Positions 18,801 through 25,621 of a stretch of 64,000 nucleotides of DNA are shown piece after piece. Location: the NCBI RefSeq assembly GCF_900113665.1, contig NZ_FOQD01000007.1:62001-126000 (forward strand), in the 5' to 3' direction. Origin of the DNA: Planctomicrobium piriforme (GTDB lineage Bacteria > Planctomycetota > Planctomycetia > Planctomycetales > Planctomycetaceae). Position 1 is the first letter of the stretch. Each line of letters begins with the position of its first letter. The notes under the pieces were generated by a model. The model was not told where the DNA came from, searched no databases, and saw only the letters and a list, made by a program, of their open reading frames with translations. The position numbers and the translations under genes are program-made.

Positions 18801-18887
18801 TCGATGATGCCAGTGGGGATCGTCAATAATCTGACGCCAGAACAGCTTTCGGATTTGATCGCCTGGCTGGAGGCGTTGAAGTCGTAA
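15879..18887 (+). CDS. PVC-type cytochrome c protein with F5/8-type C domain and propeller
   Basis: 1002 residues with an N-terminal signal peptide (ending TYAQ|TD). Residues about 32-157 form a discoidin/F5/8-type C carbohydrate-binding-like domain (ATVSASSEESNKGNF, WIQLDLGAPKDL). Residues about 175-515 form the PVC-family propeller resembling membrane-bound dehydrogenases (LTAAPNGEVFVGVDEQGSLG, GADHTTNGIQLGIDGWIYIA, RGGGVIRVRPDG). HEAT-like helices follow (about 540-760). The C-terminal heme domain carries CNACH at 880-884 and Met-containing MMPVG as likely axial ligand region. Such proteins are planctomycete/verrucomicrobial and are thought to be periplasmic oxidoreductases acting in sugar breakdown; substrate unknown. 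It is probably transcribed alone. Confidence 0.92.
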   Translation: MLRRALPVLLLLLLCAPTYAQTDIAPSLATKATVSASSEESNKGNFTKLAIDGSLKTRWCPASGNPGEWIQLDLGAPKDLKSLRLHWEGEKNAYKYKVEGSADGTTWKMLLDHSQEKSAQSGKILKIDGPDTRYLKITFLGSASGGWGSIREIEVSEKELEKLPDPPPASVGDVSAPAEFNVTMFGVPPEVNYPVCLTAAPNGEVFVGVDEQGSLGKETGRGKVLRCVDSNGDGVADKINVYAKMDHPRGLIYDNHSLWVLHPPTLSVFHDDNHDGVSDRQETLITGISTADVGQRGADHTTNGIQLGIDGWIYIAVGDYGVTNAVGTDGRTLNRRGGGVIRVRPDGTDMEFYAWGLRNILDACIDPVMNMFTRDNTNDGGGWDVRLSQIFQSAEYGYPSLYLNFKDEIMPPLADYGGGSGCGGMFLDDARWPKQFGHALYTCDWGRSEVYLHHLTPAGPTFTADQQTFVKIPRPTDVDVDGSGRMYISSWKGGQFNYDGPNIGFVAQVVPKDLKIVPFPDLQQLQAPQLIALLDAPDQKHRQHAQLELLRRGKNAETTAALVAAIKSESASLFGKVAAIYTLKQLDGATSNSALIEVTKIPSLQAAALRALTDRKSEVAGLPNEPFLAGLTSTDPVVRVQAVICIGRLGRPELADAVLPLTLREDGQPASAKKHNEPDPASVIPHLAVRTLVLLNAVEPCLNALNGPYQQGALAALKSMHTGPAVSGLIAKLGQNPSPELRQQLLTTLTRLYHREGVYEKNWWGTRPDRTGPYYDRQPWEESPRIAASLHAAFDAADANLKKSIVEQLQKHQVKIDGVSDAVVSGMTTAEANKPIEIPKVDPKNPNQVANMPYEQAFERAMKTPGDAAKGRELFERQSCNACHTVADGQAPKGPHLVDIGKRYKRAELIESILKPSAKIAQGFDTQVFMTTQGKVYTGFVSSEGAEDVQLRQADGVSVTLPKQEIEDRTKQPQSMMPVGIVNNLTPEQLSDLIAWLEALKS

Positions 18888-18990
18888 CGACGCAGTTGGC
18901 CGAAGCCGAAGTTTAAGACACGGAAGTCACGGGTGAGAATGAAGAGATCGAACGTCCCCTTCAGGGCCGGATGGGGGGGCCGAATCGCGT

Positions 18991-19127
18991 CCCCAGGATT
19001 TCATCCTGGGCTGACAGAATGAGCCTTTCAGGCTCGCGAACCATCGGCCTGAAAGGCCGTTTCTACCAGCCCAGGGTGCAACCCTGGGTACTTATGCCGC
19101 AACCAATGATCGCCCCTGTAAGGGGCG
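18991..19127. repeat. Array of five perfect hairpins, each with a 3-base loop
   Basis: The stems are CCCAGGAT (18992-18999 with 19003-19010), GAGCCT (19021-19026 with 19030-19035), CGGCCT (19045-19050 with 19054-19059), CCCAGGGT (19070-19077 with 19081-19088) and CGCCCCT (19111-19117 with 19121-19127). All are perfect and each encloses exactly three bases (TTC, TTC, GAA, GCA, GTA). The array lies between the convergent PVC cytochrome gene and the frameshifted small gene. An open frame across it only translates the repeat and has no gene-like character. Confidence 0.9.
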
Positions 19128-19128
19128 T

Positions 19129-19583
19129 TCAGGATTCAGGGTCAGGAGGTGGAGAAAGCTGCGAGAATTGATCCTCATAGATCTGCCTATCAAAGATCAA
19201 TGTCCCAAGATCAGAATAGTCCCAATCTCGATGAACTTGCTCGAAGTCCGACCAAGTGACTGTGTTCTGGGAAAATCGATCCGGCAAACAAAATCCCAGC
19301 ACCCCTCGCAACCGCATGCACAGACCAAAATTGCAGTCTTCGCATCGTGGGCCAGTATAGGCTTCGGTTCGCCCAGAAAGTGTCGAGAAGGTGGAAACGT
19401 GGTCTTGATCGAAAGACTGTGATAATGACCGGCCAGCTCCGGGGATCCTTCCGCAATTGCGTAAGGCGTCTCTATGCGTGTCAACACATCGATAAGCCGT
19501 TCACCATCAATCAGGATGTCAACAGGCCGGTACTCGTCCCTTCGATCAGGATCGTTGACAACGACAAGTTTGAGATGGTTCAT
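19129..19583 (-). pseudogene. Small conserved hypothetical gene broken by a one-base frameshift
   Basis: From ATG 19583 (preceded by GAGAGTGG) the first frame encodes MNHLKLVVVNDPDRRDEYR and later HFLGEPKPI, ILVCACGCEGCWDFVCRIDF. Beyond this the conserved continuation is in another frame: NTVTWSDFEQVHRDWDYSDL, GTLIFDRQIYEDQF, ending at 19129. The shift lies at a run of four T on the minus strand (19272-19275); one extra T would restore a single protein of about 151 residues. The 'C-C-CGC-GCW...VxWxDFEQPHR...WDYSxLGPFxFD' pattern recalls a family of small bacterial proteins of unknown function. The cause may be a real mutation or a sequencing error in a homopolymer. Confidence 0.7.
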
Positions 19584-19610
19584 TCAGCCACTCTCTTTGC
19601 AAGAACCACT

Positions 19611-20885
19611 TCATTTCGGCTGCAGCGTCTTCATGTTCCACTTCGATTCATCGAAGGGGCGGCGGGTTTCGGGGTAGGTCGGGTACCCGCCGACTTCCTG
19701 TTCGGAATGGATGATCTTGCCGGTGCGGTCGACGGCGTTCTTGACGATGCGGGCGTCGATGGGATCGCGGTCCCAGGGGCGTGAGCCGACGTTCGCGGCG
19801 ATGAACTTCTTCACGTCTTTTGTCGGAATGGGGCGGACATCGTCGCTCCAGAAGCTGCGTTTTGCGAGCACGGGTAGCGTTGGTGGACTCAGCTGCGCGA
19901 CAGTTTGCCCGGCATGGTCGACGGCGATGTTGTCGTCGAGAAACACTTCGACGGGGCTGTCGAGCTGGTTGATGAAGAAGGAGCAGTTTTTCGAAGTTCC
20001 GGCCCCCCATTCCAGGACGTTGCCGACGATGGACAGGCGGCTCATTTGCGGTTCATGTCCCGTCCACTCCTCAGGCACCAGCGTGTTCTGAACCGCCTTC
20101 TTGCCGGGTGCGGAGATCCAGTTGTTGACGATGATTGCCGAAACCCCGCCTTTCGTCATCGGGTTGCGGTCGACGTTACAGGCATAAAGATTGTTGATGA
20201 CGCAGACGTTGGTGACGTTGTCATGAAGAAGCGTCCCCTTGGAGTGTTCTCCCTTGGGGTGCGTCGACTCGGAGAGTGCTTCGGCGATGATGCAGTTCGA
20301 AATGGTGATGTCGTGCGAGGTGTTCTTCCGCCAGTCTTCAGGAGTGCTCCCTTCGTGACGTTCGCCTGACGCGGAGAGATTTTCGTCGGTCGACCAGGTG
20401 CAGGAACAGTGGTCGATGATGATCTGAGACCCGCCGTCGGTGGTGATGCCGTCTACCTGCCAGTCGCTCTTTTTGGCGTGGCCGGCCTCGCCGGGGCGGA
20501 TGGCGAGGTGCTGGATGACGACGTCGTGGGCGCGGATATCGAGTCCCCCTTTGATGAGCGTGATGCCTGGGCCGGGTGCGGTCTGGCCGGCAAGGGTGAT
20601 GAAGGGTTCGTTGAGTTTGAGCGACTTGCCTTCGAGGTCGATGACTCCGCCCACTTCAAAGACGACGATCCGCGGGCCTTTCGTTTCAAGCGCCGCGCGG
20701 AGCGACCCTTTCCCTCGGCTGGCGAGAGTGGTGACTTTGACGATGGCCCCGCCACGTCCTCCGGGAGTCTGTGCGCCAAAGCCGAGAGCGCCGGGAAAGG
20801 CTTTGAGACCTTGCGCCTCTGCAAAACCTGTCACCAGACAAGAGAAAGCGACGGCGTAAATGAGAGCGCTGCGTACCTGGATCAT
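19611..20885 (-). CDS. Secreted pectate lyase-like protein
   Basis: 424 residues with a signal peptide ending near FAEAQ|GLKAFPGA. The first 60 residues (AFPGALGFGAQTPGGRGG, VTTLASRGKGSLRAAL) and the beta-helix turns (GGVIDLEGKSLKL, GQTAPGPGITL, VVIQHLAIRPG) match the PL1-like parallel beta-helix of planctomycete pectate lyase-type proteins. DGITTDGGSQIIIDHCSCTWSTDE is the conserved central turn where Asp residues would bind Ca2+. It should act on polyuronate or similar glycans outside the cytoplasm. An upstream GGAGCAGGG precedes ATG 20885. It is transcribed in the same direction as the broken gene 19129-19583, with a short gap. Confidence 0.88.
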   Translation of the reverse strand: MIQVRSALIYAVAFSCLVTGFAEAQGLKAFPGALGFGAQTPGGRGGAIVKVTTLASRGKGSLRAALETKGPRIVVFEVGGVIDLEGKSLKLNEPFITLAGQTAPGPGITLIKGGLDIRAHDVVIQHLAIRPGEAGHAKKSDWQVDGITTDGGSQIIIDHCSCTWSTDENLSASGERHEGSTPEDWRKNTSHDITISNCIIAEALSESTHPKGEHSKGTLLHDNVTNVCVINNLYACNVDRNPMTKGGVSAIIVNNWISAPGKKAVQNTLVPEEWTGHEPQMSRLSIVGNVLEWGAGTSKNCSFFINQLDSPVEVFLDDNIAVDHAGQTVAQLSPPTLPVLAKRSFWSDDVRPIPTKDVKKFIAANVGSRPWDRDPIDARIVKNAVDRTGKIIHSEQEVGGYPTYPETRRPFDESKWNMKTLQPK

Positions 20886-21209
20886 GGCCCTGCTCCAGAA
20901 AAGAGGCGACGCGAGAGTCGCATCGCCGACCGCTGATGACTTTCTCCGCTGGAGGCGATGGCGTCAATCAACTTGCTGCGTGCGGCCTGAAATGGGCGAA
21001 CGGTGCGGGGCTACGGGGTGTCGAAACGACGGTGGTGAAGAATCGCCGCGACTGCCGGTTTGTCGGGAAACGCCTCTCGCCTGCCTGAAAGGGCGATCTA
21101 CAATTGGGAGTCGCCGCGGTCCCAGTTTTCGCAACGCAGATTTCGATTCTTCAAACTGACGACTGAAAACTGACAACTTTGAACTCCCACATCACGAAAG
21201 GAGGGGGAA
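20886..21209. other. Divergent intergenic region
   Basis: 324 bases lie between the pectate lyase and the lipase-like gene. It holds a CTGACGACTGAAAACTGACAACT repeat (21146-21182, split here into overlapping words of the family found at 8972) and the Shine-Dalgarno of the next gene at 21199. I see no clear promoter boxes or gene. Confidence 0.5.
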
Positions 21210-21908
21210 ATGCAATTAAGCTGGCCGGGTTTTGAAACCGCGAAGACGCCTGTTGTTCCCCCTGCGCCCAAAGGGGTCGTGGTGCTGCTGCATGGCCTGG
21301 GGGCCAACAGCTGGATGATGTCGCTGCTGGCTCAGCGCTTGAAGTGGCAAGGTTATCAGGTTGAAAACTGGGGCTATTACAGCGTCTGGCAATCCCTCGG
21401 CCAGTTGACGCCGCTCTTCGAATCGAAGTTCAAATCGCTCCAGTCGAACCTGCCTGACGACATGCCGCTGCATATTGTGGCGCACAGCATGGGGTCGATT
21501 ATCACGAGGGCCGCGTTGTCGAACGTCGAACTTCCGTCACTCAAACGGGTGGTCATGCTCTCTCCGCCGAATCGGGGTTCGCATGTGGCGACGATGGTGG
21601 GGCCGTACCTGCGCTGGCTGACGCCGCTGGTGGAAGAACTTTCCGATCGCGAAGACAGCTTCGTCAATCGGCTGTCGCGGAACGTTCCGACCGACTTGCA
21701 GGTCGGCGTGATCGCCGCGGAATGGGATTATGTGCTGCGCGAGATCAGCACACACATCGAGTGCGAGGTCGACCACATCATGCTTCCCAGCCGGCACACC
21801 GGACTCGTGCTGCGGCGGAGAGCGGCGGAGCAGATTCTGCACTTTCTGGAACATGGCCGCTTTCATCGCGAACCGTGCGAGTTGTGCGCTCCATTGGATT
21901 GTGGGTGA
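21210..21908 (+). CDS. Alpha/beta hydrolase (lipase/esterase-like)
   Basis: 232 residues. VVVLLHGLGANSWMM is the HG oxyanion-hole segment and HIVAHSMGSIITR holds the nucleophile Ser of the G/A-H-S-M-G elbow. LSPPNRGSH is typical of the lipase-class-2/EstA-like group. A late His in LPSRHTGLVL is the probable catalytic base. There is no signal peptide, so it is presumably cytoplasmic. The start is fixed by an excellent AGGAGG at 21199-21204, five bases before ATG 21210. Substrate cannot be predicted. Confidence 0.83.
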   Translation: MQLSWPGFETAKTPVVPPAPKGVVVLLHGLGANSWMMSLLAQRLKWQGYQVENWGYYSVWQSLGQLTPLFESKFKSLQSNLPDDMPLHIVAHSMGSIITRAALSNVELPSLKRVVMLSPPNRGSHVATMVGPYLRWLTPLVEELSDREDSFVNRLSRNVPTDLQVGVIAAEWDYVLREISTHIECEVDHIMLPSRHTGLVLRRRAAEQILHFLEHGRFHREPCELCAPLDCG

Positions 21909-21916
21909 TTAAGAAA

Positions 21917-21998
21917 CGGGAGGGCGATGCTCCCGCTGAGCCGCCATCAAAGGGAGAGCGTGATCTCGTTTGCGGCTCAGCAGGAGCTTTGCCCTCCC
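21917..21998. repeat. REP-like 82-bp inverted repeat, copy 1
   Basis: Left arm 21918-21944 (starting GGGAGGGCGATGCTCCCG) and right arm 21972-21998 (ending GGAGCTTTGCCCTCCC) match in 24 of 27 positions when one is reverse-complemented. The centre is about 27 bases. A second copy lies at 40067-40146. The element sits just after the stop of the lipase-like gene. Confidence 0.88.
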
Positions 21999-22194
21999 AG
22001 CGTCAGTCCGCTTCAAGGTTGACGCTGCCCCTGCATTCGGGCGATGCTGAAGTGGAAAGAACCGTGGGCTAAGGCCCAGCGGCTGATTGGCGTCCCAACA
22101 AAGTGCTGTGAGCCCAGCGGGTGATGCCGATCAGCCGGCACGCGTTCGCGTCCGGTTTCTTTGTACTCCGATCATTGCTGCACAGGACGAGTTC

Positions 22195-22941
22195 ATGCTC
22201 AAGATCTTACAGTCGTTGTGCCTGCTGCTGGTGTGCTTGCCGGTATTCGGAGAAGAGCCTGCTGTCGGCGACGCCAAGGCGAAGTCGCGTTACAGCTATC
22301 GTGACGATCACGATCCGAATGGTCTCGGCAAGTTCTACATGGGACGCGAGATCGCCCGGGTGATGGGGCATCAGGGGATTGCCTGGCTCGAACGTCCGGA
22401 GCGAGAAGAGGAAGAACGGCTCTCATTGCTGGTTGAGTGTCTGCAACTGAAACCGGGCATGGTCGTGGCCGATATCGGTGCTGGCACCGGAGTCATCAGC
22501 GTGCGGATGGCGAACGTCGTCGCTCCGGATGGGAAAGTGCTCGCCGTTGATATTCAAAAAGAGATGCTGAGGGCACTGGAGATCAAGTGCAAAGAACTGG
22601 GCGTGGAGAACGTACAGCCGGTGCTGGGGACCACGCAATCACCGAATCTCAGCGATGACAGCGTTGATCTGGCGGTGATGGTCGACGTCTATCACGAATT
22701 CAACCTGCCGCATGAAATGCTGCAGGCAATTGTGAAAGGGTTGAAACCGGGAGGACGGATTGCGTTTGTCGAGTATCGCAAGGAAGACCCGACCGTGCCG
22801 ATTAAAGAGGTCCACAAGATGTCCGAGGTGCAGGTGAAGAAAGAAGCCTTGCAACCGGAACTGGGACTGGAATGGGTGGAAACGATTGAGAAGCTGCCGC
22901 GGCAGCATGTGATCATCTTCGCGAAGAAGGCGAAGAGCTGA
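22195..22941 (+). CDS. Exported class I SAM-dependent methyltransferase
   Basis: 248 residues from ATG 22195. The N-terminus LKILQSLCLLLVCLPVFG|EEP is a typical signal peptide. The remaining protein is a Rossmann-fold methyltransferase: VVADIGAGTGVISVRMA is motif I, KVLAVDIQKEML motif II, DLAVMVDVYHEF motif IV and LKPGGRIAFVEYR motif V. The preceding segment FYMGREIARVMGHQG is characteristic of a planctomycete/proteobacterial group of such proteins. If the signal peptide works, the enzyme is periplasmic, where S-adenosylmethionine is not expected, hence an open question about its role. A longer open frame starts at 22087, but the repeat and non-conserved sequence upstream make 22195 better. 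Confidence 0.8.
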   Translation: MLKILQSLCLLLVCLPVFGEEPAVGDAKAKSRYSYRDDHDPNGLGKFYMGREIARVMGHQGIAWLERPEREEEERLSLLVECLQLKPGMVVADIGAGTGVISVRMANVVAPDGKVLAVDIQKEMLRALEIKCKELGVENVQPVLGTTQSPNLSDDSVDLAVMVDVYHEFNLPHEMLQAIVKGLKPGGRIAFVEYRKEDPTVPIKEVHKMSEVQVKKEALQPELGLEWVETIEKLPRQHVIIFAKKAKS

Positions 22942-22972
22942 ACCCTGCCAACCACCCACTACCCACTTGCTC

Positions 22973-23779
22973 TTACTGGAACGAGTACTTTGAATTCCGT
23001 TGATCGAAGTCGGCGGCGGTGAGGCCGACATTCGTTTTCACGTTGACGTAGGTGTACTCTTCCTGCAGTTGGGCAGGCTGGCCGGCCTGAGCGGGCCAGC
23101 TGTAGTTCTCAATGCGAATCGGCAGCCGCGACTGCTTCTCGATGAACAGCCGCGTCATGTGATAGAGGAACTGCTTGCGGGGGCGGGGGTGAATGCTTTC
23201 GATCACCTCGCAATCGGCGTTCCCCATTTTCGCCTGCGGATAATACTTCACATCGATCTCGCCGAACTTCGTTTCGAGCTGCCATTGCGTGATCACCATT
23301 TCCAGCATGCGGCGCATGCCGAGGTCGGTGACGACGTGCCGGTTTTCGGCGAGCACCTGTGCGCTGTCGATCGGCAACGGAACCGTGCCGACCAGTGACG
23401 AGAGTCCGGTGGCTTCGTGAGCCAGCAACTGGTCGTTGTTCTGCCCTTTGACGAACAGAATTTCACGGCCCGGGTTGGGCTCTTCGTACCGCAGATAAAC
23501 GCTGAAGGGTGCTTCTTTCAGCCGCAGTTGAATGCGCTGCGTCAGCATCCGCCCGTTGACGACTTCCTGTTTGATGAGCGTTGCTTCGTAGTCGTTGACC
23601 TGTTGCAGGGTGCGATACGACTGTTCGGCCAAAGCGATGGCGGCGATGAGCGGGTGTTCCTGCGTTTCCGCCTGTTGAGCGAATGCGGCAGGAGCATCAA
23701 TCACGTTCGCCATTCCGGCGGCCAGTAACAGCGCCGATTGACACCCCCAGCGTCTCAGGCGTGGCATGAGTCCGATCAT
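22973..23779 (-). CDS. DUF1571-domain exported protein
   Basis: 268 residues with a signal peptide ending FAQ|QAETQ. The domain begins with the helix LAEQSYRTLQQVNDYEATLIKQE, followed by beta strands RIQLRLKEAPFSVYLRYEEP, GREILFVKG and the C-terminal SRLPIRIENYSWP and NVGLTAADFDQRN. This order is typical of the planctomycete DUF1571 family, whose half-barrel may bind lipids or lipoproteins as LolA does; that is inference. It is last in a minus-strand run with 23844-24341 and 24370-25173, with short gaps, so the three may form an operon of envelope proteins. Confidence 0.88.
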   Translation of the reverse strand: MIGLMPRLRRWGCQSALLLAAGMANVIDAPAAFAQQAETQEHPLIAAIALAEQSYRTLQQVNDYEATLIKQEVVNGRMLTQRIQLRLKEAPFSVYLRYEEPNPGREILFVKGQNNDQLLAHEATGLSSLVGTVPLPIDSAQVLAENRHVVTDLGMRRMLEMVITQWQLETKFGEIDVKYYPQAKMGNADCEVIESIHPRPRKQFLYHMTRLFIEKQSRLPIRIENYSWPAQAGQPAQLQEEYTYVNVKTNVGLTAADFDQRNSKYSFQ

Positions 23780-23843
23780 GGCAAACTTCCTCTTCTGTCC
23801 CGCAACGGGGACCAGTGTCTGTTATCCGCTGGCGACCTGCGGC

Positions 23844-24341
23844 TCAGGGATTGGGGGGCGATTTGTATTCGTAGTGCGAACCGCTCCAGAGGGGCGGAAT
23901 CGAGTATCCGGCCGTCGTCCCTTTGGCAGGCTGCCGTCCGAGCTCTGCGGCCTTCTGTTCGTTATTGAGCGTCAGCGAGCCCTGAGCGCTGGGGGGAGCG
24001 GTTTCTCCGCTCCAGGCACGGCACAGGACCGATTGTTCGCCGTAGACCACGCGATAGAAACCGGTGGTGAGGTTCTTGAACTGGAACTTGCCCGCCTGAT
24101 CGACGGTTCCCTTCCAGATGAGCTTCTGACCCTGCCAGATGGTGACGGACGCGCCGTCGGCGAGTTGTCCGCCGGCATCCTTCAGTTGGCCTTCCAGCGT
24201 GCCGCCCCGACCGAGCAAGAGGTCGATGACGGTGGGCTTTTCGGCCTTGGGAGATTTGGGGTCTTTAGCGAAAATTCGCAGCGGCATCGCCAATGAGACG
24301 AGACAGCTTGCGATCAGCATGGCACGCGCTGGTGTTTTCAT
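23844..24341 (-). CDS. Exported carboxypeptidase-regulatory-like (SpaA/CNA-B-type) small protein
   Basis: 165 residues with a signal peptide. After a short linker the sequence VTIWQGQKLIWKGTVDQAGKF, then FKNLTTGFYRVVYG is the pattern of a carboxypeptidase regulatory-like or transthyretin-like beta-sandwich. The C-terminal 40 residues (SIPPLWSGSHYEYKSPPNP) are Pro/Tyr-rich and look unstructured. ATG 24341 has GGAGG twelve bases upstream. It lies between the DUF1570 and DUF1571 genes. Function unknown. Confidence 0.75.
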   Translation of the reverse strand: MKTPARAMLIASCLVSLAMPLRIFAKDPKSPKAEKPTVIDLLLGRGGTLEGQLKDAGGQLADGASVTIWQGQKLIWKGTVDQAGKFQFKNLTTGFYRVVYGEQSVLCRAWSGETAPPSAQGSLTLNNEQKAAELGRQPAKGTTAGYSIPPLWSGSHYEYKSPPNP

Positions 24342-24369
24342 CGTTTCTATTCCTCCGACGAAACCGCGA

Positions 24370-25173
24370 CTACCAGTCCTGGAAATGCGTCAGCAATTCC
24401 GCATCCGGATTTGCATAACACGACTTCAGCTTGTCACTCAATCGACCAACCGGCAGTCCGGACTGTGATTCCATCAGAAAATCATGCAGAAGTTGTCGGG
24501 TGGAGTCTGAGGCATGTAACAAAAAGTGTGCCCAGGCCCAGCTTTCCCGGTAGTCTTCGCCGGTCATCTCCGCCAAATTGGCAAGTTCTTCCAGGCGTGA
24601 GAGATCGGGCTTCCACCCAGCGGCGATCTGCCGTTTGGTTTCTTCGAGATAAGGGTTTCCCCGAACTCGCTCCCCGGCAGGAATTTCAAAATATTCCGCG
24701 AGCCCTTCGTCCAGCCAGAGCGGCAACTGTTTGAGCGTGTTGTGCAGCACGGCATGCGTGCATTCGTGACGCAGATCGGTTTCGAAATTGTCGTGCTGAT
24801 ACAGAATTACCCGACCAGCATCCGCATCGTGAACGTAGAGAGCGGTCCGCGCGGCGGCATCGGGAAAGTAGCCTGCCACATAACGTTGAAACGATTCCCG
24901 CGTGGCAAACAGATTGACTTCGAGCGGGCGGCCGTTGGCGGGCAACTGAAGCTGTCTGGCGACTTCGGCGCGGATACGGGCCATTTCCTGCAGCAGGGCC
25001 TGCCCTTCGGCGTCATCCAGCGGCAATTCTGACCGCAGGTGAAATGTTCCGACAGGTCGGGTACTGGCCCATTCTCCCCATGCAGACTGCCAGAACAACA
25101 GCAGTCCGCCGCCGCCTGTGATCAACATCAGGGCGGTGAGCAGCGTGCGGGTTGACGGACGGGTCAGACGCAT
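24370..25173 (-). CDS. DUF1570 / peptidase MA-like putative metallopeptidase
   Basis: 267 residues. A hydrophobic helix at about 10-30 is either a signal anchor or signal peptide. The catalytic motif LRHECTHAVLH has His136-Glu137 and His140, and LWLDEGLAEYFE supplies the probable third ligand Glu160, giving a gluzincin-type zinc site. The planctomycete DUF1570 family has this arrangement. The protein probably faces the periplasm. First gene of a three-gene minus-strand run. No activity can be assigned beyond likely zinc peptidase. Confidence 0.85.
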   Translation of the reverse strand: MRLTRPSTRTLLTALMLITGGGGLLLFWQSAWGEWASTRPVGTFHLRSELPLDDAEGQALLQEMARIRAEVARQLQLPANGRPLEVNLFATRESFQRYVAGYFPDAAARTALYVHDADAGRVILYQHDNFETDLRHECTHAVLHNTLKQLPLWLDEGLAEYFEIPAGERVRGNPYLEETKRQIAAGWKPDLSRLEELANLAEMTGEDYRESWAWAHFLLHASDSTRQLLHDFLMESQSGLPVGRLSDKLKSCYANPDAELLTHFQDW

Positions 25174-25621
25174 CGTGTTCGCAGTTGGGGATGAGACGAA
25201 TCGGCAGATCCTGCCGTTCAGGGCCGCGAGTCTTATCGCCCGGCGGCGTTTGGGGTCAACGCCTGTTTTCGCACCGTTGTCGCCGCGCGACGCCGGAAAC
25301 TTGAGGGATTTCGAGAGTTATTGACTCAATTTTTGAAGCCGCCCTATACTCCCGCGTCACATCGTCGCCGGACTGCGCCCCAAACAGCTTCGCTTCAGCC
25401 ATGCCTGAAGGAGCTGCCATGCGGTCAAAACCGGTCAATTCCCTGAACATCAAACCTTTCCACCACCACTCCTGAGACCTGTTTGCCCCGCGTCAATTCA
25501 TGGCCTGGGGCGCAGTCTTCCGCGTTTCCCTGATTGCCTGTCAGCAGCATGAAGCGGCTGACAACGTCTGATTCAATTCCCACACCTTCCCGTTCGTCCC
25601 CCCTCCGCAAACGGATTCCGC
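25174..25621. other. Divergent intergenic region upstream of the LptD-like gene
   Basis: 448 bases contain a good promoter at 25321-25350 and otherwise nothing gene-like. The RNA from that promoter would have a leader of about 260 bases before GTG 25622. I see no recognisable riboswitch. Confidence 0.5.
25321..25350 (+). promoter_or_regulatory. Sigma70-type promoter for the LptD-like gene
   Basis: TTGACT (five of six -35 matches) and TATACT (five of six -10 matches) are separated by 18 bases. The spacer starts with an AT-rich stretch CAATTTTTG. Of all promoters looked for in this window this is the best match. It reads toward the gene at 25622. Confidence 0.6.

Noticed and set aside
18991..19127. 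CRISPR array
   Set aside because: The repeats are hairpins of different sequence with no constant repeat or spacer length, and no cas genes are present.
18971..19171. 66-codon frame across the hairpin array
   Set aside because: It is only a translation of the repeat; no start signal or independent conservation can be seen.
19269..19280. Programmed -1 frameshifting in the small broken gene
   Set aside because: The site lacks an X XXY YYZ slippery heptamer in the right frame and no downstream structure was recognised.
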